Positions 1 to 6,601 of a stretch of 9,437 bases of DNA are shown here, piece by piece; the first letter of the stretch is position 1, and the number at the start of each line of letters is the position of its first letter. The position numbers and the translations under genes are program-made. The notes under the pieces are model-generated. The model was not told where the DNA came from. It ran no database searches and worked only from the letters and a program-made list of their open reading frames with translations. Where the stretch lies: NCBI GenBank assembly GCA_026994125.1, contig JALWRJ010000025.1, positions 1 through 9,437 on the forward strand, in the 5' to 3' direction. The stretch comes from Cyclobacteriaceae bacterium (GTDB lineage Bacteria > Bacteroidota > Bacteroidia > Cytophagales > Cyclobacteriaceae).

Positions 1-341
1 GCCACTACCTTAAGTAAATAATCTACCTGCCCGGCAATGTGGTAGCACTCCACCACCTCCTCAAATTGGGCAATTTTATTCTCAAACTTCTGTATGTTTT
101 GTTGGTTATGCTTATCCAGTTGTATCGAACAAAAAGCCATTAGTTCGTACCCAAGCATACCACGTTCCACCTTTATAGTATATCCTTTTATTGCGCCTGC
201 TTTTTCCAGCTTTTTTATCCGGTCAAACACCGGGGTGTTGGTCATGCCCAGGGCATGGGCAATTTCTTTAATTTTCATTTTAGCATCTTTCTGCAATAAA
301 TTTAGTATCTTGATATCAATAGCATCTAACGTGGTGGGCAT
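1..341 (-). CDS. Lrp/AsnC family transcriptional regulator (partial, C-terminus off the left edge)
   Basis: Reading the minus strand from an ATG at 341 gives 113 codons that run off the window. The protein opens with MPTTLDAIDIKILNLLQKDA, a typical Lrp/AsnC N-terminus. A winged helix-turn-helix follows at about residues 22-50 (KEIAHALGMTNTPVFDRIKKLE), then the start of the ligand-binding RAM domain (from about residue 65), including HIAGQVDYLLKVV near the cut end. Family members are about 150 residues, so roughly a quarter is missing. The start is well fixed: an in-frame stop lies at 399-401 with no other ATG between. Lrp-type proteins bind DNA as dimers to octamers and respond to amino acids. 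It is divergent from a PLP-dependent Cys/Met-family enzyme, the arrangement seen for mdeR/mdeA in Pseudomonas putida, so it probably controls that gene and itself. The effector is unknown. Confidence 0.93.
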   Translation of the reverse strand, partial: MPTTLDAIDIKILNLLQKDAKMKIKEIAHALGMTNTPVFDRIKKLEKAGAIKGYTIKVERGMLGYELMAFCSIQLDKHNQQNIQKFENKIAQFEEVVECYHIAGQVDYLLKVV

Positions 342-380
342 AGCAGAAAATTTTTCGGATTGAGCTTCATTTAAAGCAAC

Positions 381-443
381 GATACAATTTTTATTTCTTA
401 GTATCACTAATATAAAGATATTTTTTCTTCATTGATAAATATC
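381..443. promoter_or_regulatory. Candidate operator region: AT-rich inverted repeats between the Lrp-type regulator and the PLP enzyme
   Basis: Two inverted repeats lie side by side in the divergent spacer. GATAC (381-385) faces GTATC (401-405), and GATATTT (417-423) faces AAATATC (437-443). In both pairs the left and right arms start exactly 20 bases apart. The right arm also contains the short palindrome GATA-AA-TATC (434-443). Lrp-family proteins often bind several AT-rich, imperfect palindromic sites on one face of the helix between divergent genes, which this layout fits. No clean TAnnTTTG promoter box is visible here. The nearest are TATCGTTG for the regulator (complement of 377-384) and TAATTTTA for the enzyme (468-475), each with one mismatch. 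The operator role is inferred. Confidence 0.4.
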
Positions 444-492
444 ATACATGCTTTTTTCTATTTTAAGTAATTTTACAGAAATTTTAGTTGCT

Positions 493-1740
493 ATGAAAAA
501 AGAAGATATGCACCCCGAAAGCGTTATGATGAGCTATGGATATAAACCAGAGCTATCCGAAGGAGCTGTAAAACCTCCTATTTTTAACACCTCAACGTTT
601 GCTTTTAAAACAGCCGAAGAGGGCAAAGCTCAATTTGAGATTGCTTACGGACTGCGCGATAAAAACGACAACGAAGAACTTGGGCTTATTTACAGCCGAA
701 TTAATAACCCTAATTTAGAAATTTTAGAAAACAGATTAGCACTTTGGGACAAGGCCGATGACTGTGCCGTTTTTGAAAGTGGCATGTCGGCCATAAGTAC
801 CGTAATGTTAGAGTATTTAAAACCCGGAGATTTGCTGTTGTACAGTTCTCCTACGTATGGAGGCACCGATCACTTTATTCATCATTTTTTACCTACCATT
901 GGGGTGCATTGCATCACTTTCGATCACCACCATACCCAACAAGAAATTATTGACAAAATTGAGGCAAGTGGGCACCAAAACCGCCTAAAATTAATATACC
1001 TGGAAACTCCGGCCAACCCTACCAACGATTTGGTGGACATTGAAATGTGCAGCAAAATCGCAAAACAGTTCAGCCATTCGGAACAAAAAGTGGTAGTAGC
1101 AGTAGATAATACCTATATGGGGCCGTTGTGGTCGCACCCGTTGCAAAATGGAGCAGACCTGGTACTATACTCTGCCACCAAATATATAGGTGGCCACAGC
1201 GATTTAATTGCCGGAGCGGTATCGGGTAAAGCGGAGGAAATGCAGCGCGTTAAGGTGCTTCGAACATTTTTAGGAAATATGGCCAGCCCCAATACCTGCT
1301 GGTTGATGCTCCGAAGCCTTGAAACACTTAAAATCAGGATGGATCAGCAAACCAAAAATGCCCAACAAGTAGCTGGCTATTTAAAGCAACACCCCAAGGT
1401 GGAAAATGTGTTTTATTTGGGCTTATTAACCGAAAATTCAGCAGCCTATCCGGTCTATAAAAAGCAGTATTCAGCTCCTGGAGCCATGATATCTTTTACC
1501 GTAAAAGGCGGTGAGCCTGAGGCATTTGCATTTTTAAATAAATTACGATTAATTAAACTTGCCGTTAGTTTAGGCAGCACCGAGAGCTTAGCACAACACC
1601 CGGCCAGCATGACTCATATTGGGGTGGATCCTATAGATAAAAAGCGCTACGGCATAACCGATAACTTAATACGTGTATCCATTGGGGTTGAAAATGCCGA
1701 AGATTTGATTTATGACATCCAACAAGCATTAAGCGAATAG
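493..1740 (+). CDS. PLP-dependent trans-sulfuration enzyme (cystathionine gamma-synthase / methionine gamma-lyase family)
   Basis: A 415-residue fold-type I PLP enzyme of the Cys/Met metabolism family. Numbered from Met 493, visible motifs are YSRINNPN (67-74), the phosphate-binding SGMSAIS (96-102), SSPTYGGTDHF with the stacking Tyr122, LETPANPTN, the cofactor-binding Asp205 in VDNTYMGP, SATKYIGGH with Schiff-base Lys230, SLGSTESL (359-366) and the substrate-carboxylate Arg394 in IRVSIGVE. It carries an extra segment (AYGLRDKNDNEELG) before YSR, typical of a subgroup annotated only as cystathionine gamma-synthase family. The residue matching Cys116 of classical methionine gamma-lyase is Gly (YGGT), which argues against a straightforward MGL call; synthase, lyase or sulfhydrylase activity all remain possible. 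An in-frame ATG at 448 would add 15 hydrophobic residues with no family match, and it abuts the inverted repeats, so 493 is preferred. The divergent Lrp-type regulator suggests amino-acid control. Confidence 0.9.
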   Translation: MKKEDMHPESVMMSYGYKPELSEGAVKPPIFNTSTFAFKTAEEGKAQFEIAYGLRDKNDNEELGLIYSRINNPNLEILENRLALWDKADDCAVFESGMSAISTVMLEYLKPGDLLLYSSPTYGGTDHFIHHFLPTIGVHCITFDHHHTQQEIIDKIEASGHQNRLKLIYLETPANPTNDLVDIEMCSKIAKQFSHSEQKVVVAVDNTYMGPLWSHPLQNGADLVLYSATKYIGGHSDLIAGAVSGKAEEMQRVKVLRTFLGNMASPNTCWLMLRSLETLKIRMDQQTKNAQQVAGYLKQHPKVENVFYLGLLTENSAAYPVYKKQYSAPGAMISFTVKGGEPEAFAFLNKLRLIKLAVSLGSTESLAQHPASMTHIGVDPIDKKRYGITDNLIRVSIGVENAEDLIYDIQQALSE

Positions 1741-1860
1741 CTCGGAATATAATTAGGACTTGCTAAAAGCACCAAACATAGCTACTCCAATTGCTATCCC
1801 ATTGTTTAATAGATGTTAGGTAAGCTTGCTAAAAAAACGTCTTAGCTCTATATAATTCTA

Positions 1861-1890
1861 TTGTATTTAAATTTAGAGATTAAAATACAA
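1861..1890. terminator. AT-rich stem-loop in the convergent spacer, possible bidirectional terminator
   Basis: TTGTATTT (1861-1868) and AAATACAA (1883-1890) form a perfect 8-base stem with a 14-base loop. It lies between two convergent transcription units: the PLP enzyme ending at 1740 and higA ending at 1996. The stem has only one G-C pair and no strong U-run follows, so it is weak as an intrinsic terminator. The remainder of 1741-1995 contains no coding potential that I can see. A second, longer inverted repeat, AAGCTTG (1822-1828) with CAAGCTT (1888-1894), shares part of the same bases. Confidence 0.25.
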
Positions 1891-1995
1891 GCTTTTAAAA
1901 CAACACTAAATACCCTGGCACATAAAGAACAGCGTACTAAAAAATAATAGATTATCTGCAAAACAGGAGGGTGTTTGAGACTTTTGTAGCAGCCA

Positions 1996-2295
1996 CTAGG
2001 CAGTGTAGTTTGGAATTTTTTGAATATTTTCCAGCTCTTTTCTTTTTGACACTAGTCGTTCTTCAAGGTCATAATCGTCTTGTAACCCGAGCCAAAACTT
2101 TGCTGAATTCCCAAAGTATCTACTTAATCTCAGAGCGGTGTCGGCCGTTATTCTTCGCCTGCATTTCATAATCTCACTTATTCTGGTTTGTGGAATAAAG
2201 GTGTCTTTAGCCAGACGGTATGCAGAAATATTTAATGGAATAAGAAATTCTTCTTGTAATATTTCTCCTGGGTGTATGTTACTTAGATTTTCCAT
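1996..2295 (-). CDS. higA: HigA family antitoxin (XRE-type HTH DNA-binding protein)
   Basis: A 99-residue protein starting with the HigA/VapI-family signature IHPGEILQEEFLIPLNIS (7-24). An XRE-type helix-turn-helix follows (about 23-62: AYRLAKDTFIPQTRISEI then ITADTALRLSRYFG), then the usual NSAKFWLGLQDDYDLE segment (63-78). Members neutralise HigB by binding it and repress their own operon, alone or in complex. It starts 7 bases after the toxin stop codon, in the toxin-first order characteristic of higBA, so the two are almost certainly co-transcribed. There is no recognisable Shine-Dalgarno before the ATG. GC over most of the gene is about 38% by hand count, lower than the aminotransferase gene on the far side of higB, which suggests separate ancestry. 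Full length for the family. Confidence 0.95.
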   Translation of the reverse strand: MENLSNIHPGEILQEEFLIPLNISAYRLAKDTFIPQTRISEIMKCRRRITADTALRLSRYFGNSAKFWLGLQDDYDLEERLVSKRKELENIQKIPNYTA

Positions 2296-2302
2296 TGTTC
2301 TA

Positions 2303-2587
2303 TTATTTATGATAGTCGATTATTTGCACTTCAAATGCATTACCACTTTCCCACCTAAACATTATTCTCCATTGGTCATTAATTCTAATACTGCTATAGT
2401 CTCGAAGCTTTCCATTTAATTTTTCGAATCTGTTTGATGGAGGTGTTCTTAGGTCAAGAATGTCTTGAGAGTTATTCAACATTCTCAACTTTCTCCTATC
2501 AGTTTGCTGGATTTCTTGAGGAAGTTTTTTTGACCTAATCCCATTCCATATTTTTTCTGTTTCCTTGTTTCCAAAACTTTTAATCAT
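2303..2587 (-). CDS. higB: HigB family toxin (RelE/ParE superfamily, putative mRNA interferase)
   Basis: A 94-residue protein of the HigB (plasmid-maintenance killer) family, full length. Recognisable segments are the N-terminal MIKSFGNKETEKIW, the middle DLRTPPSNRFEKLNGKLRDY (45-64), the core strand SIRINDQWRIMFRW (66-79) and the closing VQIIDYHK (87-94), where the terminal Asp-Tyr-His is typical of active HigB proteins. HigB toxins bind the ribosome and cleave translated mRNA; catalysis in this superfamily relies on basic and C-terminal aromatic/His residues, which are present, so the gene looks intact. It is the first gene of a two-gene operon with higA 7 bases downstream, and its own promoter lies 25 bases upstream. 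Hand-counted GC is about 33%, versus about 50% in sampled lines of the adjacent aminotransferase gene, consistent with horizontal acquisition. Confidence 0.95.
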   Translation of the reverse strand: MIKSFGNKETEKIWNGIRSKKLPQEIQQTDRRKLRMLNNSQDILDLRTPPSNRFEKLNGKLRDYSSIRINDQWRIMFRWESGNAFEVQIIDYHK

Positions 2588-2600
2588 AGAGACGGCTTAC

Positions 2601-2621
2601 ATTACTAACGCCAAAAGTAAT
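2601..2621. promoter_or_regulatory. Candidate HigA operator overlapping the higBA -7 box
   Basis: ATTACT (2601-2606) and AGTAAT (2616-2621) form a perfect 6-base inverted repeat with a 9-base centre. The right arm overlaps the promoter -7 element (2612-2619) and the left arm covers the expected transcription start. HigA antitoxins repress their own promoter by binding palindromes in exactly this position. The sequence symmetry is seen directly; binding by HigA is inferred. Confidence 0.45.
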
Positions 2622-2642
2622 TATAAAGTTACAAAGGTCAAA
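2612..2642 (-). promoter_or_regulatory. higBA promoter (Bacteroidota-type -33/-7)
   Basis: On the minus strand, TTTG (complement of 2639-2642) is followed after exactly 19 bases by TACTTTTG (complement of 2612-2619). This is a full match to the Bacteroidota housekeeping promoter TTTG-N19-TAnnTTTG. Transcription would begin at about 2604-2607, giving a leader of roughly 20 bases before the higB ATG at 2587. The promoter starts only 12 bases beyond the aminotransferase stop codon, so the toxin-antitoxin pair can be expressed independently of the sugar operon upstream. Confidence 0.75.
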
Positions 2643-2653
2643 TTAAATGGAGC

Positions 2654-3748
2654 CTACTGCCTGCTAAAAAATGTACAAATGGCTTGTACTATGTAGGCAA
2701 TTTGCGCATTGGTAAGCTCGGCATACATAGGCAACGAAAGCAGTTTAGGGGCCATGGCATCGGCCACAGGGTACTCAGAAACCTGCTTAAAAATCCCTAA
2801 TGCATGTAACGGCTTGGGGTAATGAATTTGCGTTTGAACGCCTTGCTCCTTTAAAAAATCTTGAAGTGCATCGCGCTCGGGTGTTTGGATTACATATAAA
2901 TGATATACATGCTCGAACCCGGTAGGCTTGCCCGGTAATTGAACAGGCAAGCTAACCAAGCCTTGCTCGTAGGCCTGTGCCACTTGCTGTCGTTGGGCTG
3001 TCCAAGTGGGCAAGTGCCTCAATTTTACATCCAAAATAGCAGCCTGCAGGGTGTCCAACCTGCTGTTTCGCCCAATGGCTACGTGGTTATGCTTACCTTG
3101 TTGTCCTAGTCGGGCAATGGTTCTTGCTTTTTCGGCATAGGTAGCATCCGAAGTGCAAACAGCTCCCCCATCGCCATAAGCGCCAAGGTTTTTACCCGGA
3201 TAAAAGCTAAAGGTGGCCATATCGCCAAAGCTGCCCACCGGTTGGCCATTTATAGTGGCTCCATGGGCTTGGGCGCAGTCTTCAATAACCCGCAAATTAT
3301 GTGCTTTGGCTATGGCCATAATAGCAGGCATATTGGCAGGTAACCCGTAAAAATGTACCGGAATAATTGCCTTAGTCTTGGCAGTTATTTTGCTTTCAAT
3401 TTGCTGCTCGTCCAGGGTATAGTATTGCGGATGCACATCTACCAACACAGGCGTTGCTCCTACCCTGCTAACCGCACTGGCCGTAGATACCCACGTATAG
3501 GCAGGCACCAAAACTTCGTCATTGGCTCCAATTCCCAAAGCCTCCAGGGCAATTTCTATGGCATCGGTGCCGTTTGCACACGAAACACAAAAAGGCACTT
3601 GCACAAACGCTGCAAAATTTTTCTCAAACGCTGCTAGCCATTCCCCTCCTACAAAGGCGGTATGGTTTAGTACTTGCTGTATAGCATGGTCTATGTCTGG
3701 CTTAATAGATTGGTATTGTGCTTTAAGATCAACAAAGGGTATTTCCAT
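2654..3748 (-). CDS. DegT/DnrJ/EryC1/StrS family sugar aminotransferase
   Basis: A 364-residue PLP-dependent nucleotide-sugar aminotransferase. The N-terminus IPFVDLKAQYQSI is typical of the family. Further motifs are CANGTDAIEIAL (58-69), EDCAQAHGA (157-165, with the cofactor-ring Asp), SFYPGKNLGAYGDGGA (181-196, with Schiff-base Lys186) and NSRLDTLQAAIL (228-239). These enzymes transfer an amino group, usually from glutamate, to a keto-sugar nucleotide. The SFYPGKNLGA form is common in 3-aminotransferases such as DesV, FdtB and QdtB. The gene is the last of four in a minus-strand operon, starting 2 bases after the acetyltransferase stop. The neighbouring dehydrogenase and acetyltransferase suggest it aminates a 3-keto sugar, as WbpE does; the true substrate is not determinable here. 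Length is normal. Confidence 0.92.
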   Translation of the reverse strand: MEIPFVDLKAQYQSIKPDIDHAIQQVLNHTAFVGGEWLAAFEKNFAAFVQVPFCVSCANGTDAIEIALEALGIGANDEVLVPAYTWVSTASAVSRVGATPVLVDVHPQYYTLDEQQIESKITAKTKAIIPVHFYGLPANMPAIMAIAKAHNLRVIEDCAQAHGATINGQPVGSFGDMATFSFYPGKNLGAYGDGGAVCTSDATYAEKARTIARLGQQGKHNHVAIGRNSRLDTLQAAILDVKLRHLPTWTAQRQQVAQAYEQGLVSLPVQLPGKPTGFEHVYHLYVIQTPERDALQDFLKEQGVQTQIHYPKPLHALGIFKQVSEYPVADAMAPKLLSLPMYAELTNAQIAYIVQAICTFFSRQ

Positions 3749-3750
3749 GG

Positions 3751-4224
3751 CTAACGTATTTTTTTGGCCGGATTCCCCGCATACACCCCGGGTTGGTCAA
3801 TATTTTTAGTTACCACAGCCCCTGCTCCAATTACCACATCATCGCAAATACGCACCGGCAATATAGTGGCATTTGAGCCAATGGAAACATGGTTACCTAT
3901 ATTGGTTGGTTTCCAAAGCGATGTATCGCCACCGGCAGGCCCTCCACCGGCAAAGGTGTCGTTTATAAACATAACCCCATGCCCAATAAAGCAGTTGGCT
4001 CCTATGCTTACCATTTCGCAAATAAAACTATGCGATTGTACTTTGGTGTTAGCTCCCAGGCTTACCCCTTTTTGTATCTCTACAAAAGGACCAATAAAGC
4101 ACCCTTCGGCTATGGTGCATTCGTACAAATTCACCGGAGCTACCACGGTTACTTTTTTACCAAAAGTTACGTTACGAATAGTAGCTTGATGCAGAACATC
4201 CGGTTTATTGGTTGTATGCGCCAT
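3751..4224 (-). CDS. Hexapeptide-repeat (left-handed beta-helix) sugar N-acetyltransferase
   Basis: A 157-residue protein made largely of imperfect hexapeptide repeats (for example IAEGCF IGPFVE IQKGVS LGANTK and ICDDVV IGAGAV VTKNID), ending VYAGNPAKKIR. That is the left-handed beta-helix fold of trimeric acetyl-CoA-dependent sugar acetyltransferases such as WbpD and FdtC. The central loop FIGHGVMFINDTF is where WbpD/FdtC-like proteins carry active-site residues. Position in the operon, between a sugar dehydrogenase and a sugar aminotransferase, suggests acetylation of the freshly made amino group. The ATG at 4224 overlaps the dehydrogenase 3' end by 20 bases, which suggests translational coupling. 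An alternative in-frame ATG at 4248 adds MKQLKPFT and enlarges the overlap to 44 bases; the shorter form is preferred because the family match begins at the Asp-Val-Leu-His segment. Confidence 0.88.
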   Translation of the reverse strand: MAHTTNKPDVLHQATIRNVTFGKKVTVVAPVNLYECTIAEGCFIGPFVEIQKGVSLGANTKVQSHSFICEMVSIGANCFIGHGVMFINDTFAGGGPAGGDTSLWKPTNIGNHVSIGSNATILPVRICDDVVIGAGAVVTKNIDQPGVYAGNPAKKIR

Positions 4225-5218
4225 GGTAAATGGTTTCAATTGCTTCAATAGATAAGGCTCCTTCCGTCCCGGCTACAATATTCGATTTTTCACCATTCAA
4301 ATCTTTTACCACCTCTTCAATTACCCGGTGGTGGTTGCTGCTTGAGCCTTGGTATTTACCATAATTATTGGGCAAATCTACAAACGAAATATTATCGGGC
4401 AACGGATGTGATTTCACATCCCAAAATTCTATCTTGTTTAAATATCCACCACCAATTTTAATGGTTCCGTATTCACCAATAATGGTTATACTCCCTTCAA
4501 AATTTTTATTATACACATTGGTAGTCCATGAAATGGAGCCTACCACCCCTGTGGCAAAGGTTACGGCCGATTGGCCACAATCTTCAATTTCAATGTTATG
4601 AGCTTGGGTGGCCAGTACTGTTTTGGCTTCGGTTATTTTACCAAACCACCACACCAATATATCAATAAAATGACTGGCTTGTGTAAACAGGGCACCTCGT
4701 TCGGTAGCTTTGCTACCCCGCCACTCCGATTGGTTGTAGTAGGCCTGGTGGCGGTTCCAAAGCACATTGCATTGCACCATGTAAATTTTACCTAGCCGGT
4801 TGTTCTTTATGGCTTCATCGGCTAGCCTAATGGGTACATTATAGCGGTTTTGCTTAACCACATACAGCTTTAATCCGGCTTGTTGGGCAGTTTCCGACAT
4901 CTCACGGGCATCATTGGCCGATAAGGTCATGGGTTTTTCCACTATTACATGCTTACCGGCTTGTAATGCATCCAGGGCCATAGGTTTATGCAAATGGTGG
5001 GGCGTACAAATACTTACCACGTCCAAAGGCTCCTGTAATAATTGATGGTAATCATCATAAACCAAAAGCCCTCCGTACAGGTCTTGTTGTGCTTGAGCTA
5101 ATTCTTTTTTTACATCGCAAACAGCAACCAGTTCTGCATTCACATCATTATCGAGTACAGCTGCATGCCGTTTACCTATATGGCCACAACCTATAATTCC
5201 AAAACGTTTTTTCTCCAT
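4205..5218 (-). CDS. Gfo/Idh/MocA family sugar oxidoreductase
   Basis: A 337-residue NAD(P)-dependent dehydrogenase. The N-terminal Rossmann domain shows GIIGCGHIGKRH (7-18), VCDVKKE (acidic Asp35 binding the ribose), VVSICTPHHLH (67-77) and GKHVIVEKPM (88-97, with the conserved Lys95 of the EKP motif). The C-terminal substrate domain includes WRGSK followed by GALFTQASHFIDIL (175-188), with His183 in the conserved catalytic position. The family oxidises or reduces sugars and sugar nucleotides. Here it heads a dehydrogenase-acetyltransferase-aminotransferase cluster, the order of wbpB-wbpD-wbpE in Pseudomonas aeruginosa, so a 3-hydroxyl oxidation of a nucleotide sugar is the best guess. It starts 55 bases after the glycosyltransferase stop and overlaps the acetyltransferase start. 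Assignment to WbpB specifically is inference from context. Confidence 0.92.
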   Translation of the reverse strand: MEKKRFGIIGCGHIGKRHAAVLDNDVNAELVAVCDVKKELAQAQQDLYGGLLVYDDYHQLLQEPLDVVSICTPHHLHKPMALDALQAGKHVIVEKPMTLSANDAREMSETAQQAGLKLYVVKQNRYNVPIRLADEAIKNNRLGKIYMVQCNVLWNRHQAYYNQSEWRGSKATERGALFTQASHFIDILVWWFGKITEAKTVLATQAHNIEIEDCGQSAVTFATGVVGSISWTTNVYNKNFEGSITIIGEYGTIKIGGGYLNKIEFWDVKSHPLPDNISFVDLPNNYGKYQGSSSNHHRVIEEVVKDLNGEKSNIVAGTEGALSIEAIETIYHGAYNQ

Positions 5219-5273
5219 AGGATTAAATTGGCCGTAAAGATAAATATTTGGTAAGGAATACGAAGCTAAAACC

Positions 5274-6581
5274 TTATGAACCCAACATATTATCTAAAAA
5301 ATTGGCCAGTTGCCGTGTAAGTTCTTTGCGTTCGTAAGCATGGGTATTTTTAGAATCCATCGTAAAAGTTCCTCGCCTAAATGCGCTAAATAATTCTAAC
5401 ACTCTATCTTTTAACGTGTTAACATCATTGTAATCAACAAACCCGGGATATCCACAAGTAGCCAATACCTCATCAGCCTCAATACCAGGCTTACCAATAG
5501 GTAAAATTGGCTTTTGAGCCGAAAAATATTCAAATAATTTGCCGGGTAAAATCCAGGAAGCGTTGGAGGTATTGTTTACCAGTAGCAGTAATACAGCTGA
5601 TGAATGATATAAATTTATGACTTCACTGTGAGGCAGATAATCTACAACAGTTACTTTTTTAGCAAGCCTTGGCCAACGGGCAATATCATCTCGCACGGCT
5701 TGGTCAATAGTACCTGCAAGAACTACCTCCAACTTTTGCTCAAACAATTCGTTGTCAATACATAACTCATGCAGCACTTGCCAAAGCGCAGCCGGGTTGC
5801 GCCCTTGATTTAATAATCCCACATGCGCAATGCTAAATTTTTTTAGCGTAGTATTAATTGCACTGGCCTTAAAATCAACAGCATCGTAGCCATTAGTAAT
5901 TACCTTAACATGGGTAAGGTTGCCAATTGTTTTAAGTGATTGGGCTAAATTTTGAGTAACTGTAATTACCTTATCTGCGTTGGTAAGCACTTGCTTTTCT
6001 AATTTTTTATGCGTTTTCCAAGCTGCTTTCCCCAGGTTTAGCTGAGGCAGCACATCCCATTGGCTCCAGGGGTCTCGAAAATCGGCTATCCAGTTAATGC
6101 CTGTTCTTCGTTTTATTTCCAAACCTATCAGGTGCATACTATGTGGCGGGCCGGTGGTTATTATAGCCTCTACGGGGTGTTTTTTAAGGTACGAAGACAA
6201 GTACTTTACCGCAGGCCTAATCCAAAACAACCGGGCATCGGGCACAAACCAATTGCCACGCACCCAGCGCGACAACCTGCCCGCTAAGGAGCTATCTTGG
6301 GTATCAACCACGCCTTGTTTTTGCACCGCCTTTTTGCCACGCAACCTACGGTAAAGCCCAAAAGGCTCCCAAATGGGCACTTGCAACACTTCGGCCTCGG
6401 CAGGCACATCGGCCAGCAAACTTTCGTCCTTGAGTTCAAAATCGGGATTTAGAGGAGTTAAAACAACAGGTTGGTAACCAAACTCCGGTAAGTACTTGGC
6501 CATTTTTAGCCATCGTTGCACCCCTCCACCCCCACTGGGTGGCCAATAGTAGGTAATAATTAATACTCGCTTTAAGGACAT
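5274..6581 (-). CDS. Glycosyltransferase, GT4-like (GT-B fold)
   Basis: A 435-residue glycosyltransferase. The N-terminal acceptor domain begins VLIITYYWPPSGGGGVQRWL, with the glycine-rich loop at 17-20, a common opening in Bacteroidota GT4-like proteins. It continues with TTGPPHSMHLIG (142-153) and WIADFRDPWSQ (164-174). The C-terminal nucleotide-sugar domain shows ITNGYD (228-233), IAHVGLL and the donor-binding LPGKLFEYFSAQKPIL (345-360) with the conserved Glu351. No signal peptide or membrane span is evident, so it probably works on the cytoplasmic face of the membrane, adding a sugar to a lipid-linked glycan. It is the first gene of the minus-strand sugar operon, 55 bases ahead of the dehydrogenase. 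It may transfer the sugar made by the next three genes, but donor and acceptor cannot be read from sequence. Confidence 0.92.
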   Translation of the reverse strand: MSLKRVLIITYYWPPSGGGGVQRWLKMAKYLPEFGYQPVVLTPLNPDFELKDESLLADVPAEAEVLQVPIWEPFGLYRRLRGKKAVQKQGVVDTQDSSLAGRLSRWVRGNWFVPDARLFWIRPAVKYLSSYLKKHPVEAIITTGPPHSMHLIGLEIKRRTGINWIADFRDPWSQWDVLPQLNLGKAAWKTHKKLEKQVLTNADKVITVTQNLAQSLKTIGNLTHVKVITNGYDAVDFKASAINTTLKKFSIAHVGLLNQGRNPAALWQVLHELCIDNELFEQKLEVVLAGTIDQAVRDDIARWPRLAKKVTVVDYLPHSEVINLYHSSAVLLLLVNNTSNASWILPGKLFEYFSAQKPILPIGKPGIEADEVLATCGYPGFVDYNDVNTLKDRVLELFSAFRRGTFTMDSKNTHAYERKELTRQLANFLDNMLGS

Positions 6582-6601
6582 CGCTTTGATTTATAGCCCT
6601 G

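Noticed and set aside
94..363. Plus-strand open frame of 89 codons
   Set aside because: It lies opposite the Lrp/AsnC regulator, has no family features, and the minus-strand frame is clearly the real gene.
448..492. Upstream ATG giving a 15-residue N-terminal extension of the PLP enzyme
   Set aside because: The extension has no family counterpart and starts right next to the candidate operator; the family-like N-terminus begins at the 493 ATG.
342..492. SAM or other riboswitch ahead of the sulfur-metabolism gene
   Set aside because: The 151-base spacer is AT-rich and shows no multi-helix conserved core or terminator hairpin of a known riboswitch.
1741..1995. Hidden small gene, tRNA or mobile-element remnant in the longest spacer
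   Set aside because: Only very short open frames are present, no cloverleaf is seen, and no direct repeats flanking the higBA block could be found by eye.
1971..2419. Two overlapping plus-strand open frames across the toxin-antitoxin genes
   Set aside because: They are antisense to higA and higB, with no domain signal.
3764..4251. Plus-strand open frames of 141 and 120 codons opposite the acetyltransferase
   Set aside because: They mirror the repetitive hexapeptide gene on the other strand and look like low-complexity antisense reading, not proteins.
2654..5218. Complete dTDP-Fuc3NAc/Qui3NAc pathway
   Set aside because: The needed keto-isomerase (FdtA/QdtA) and dTDP-sugar genes (RmlA/RmlB) are absent, while a Gfo/Idh/MocA dehydrogenase is present instead.
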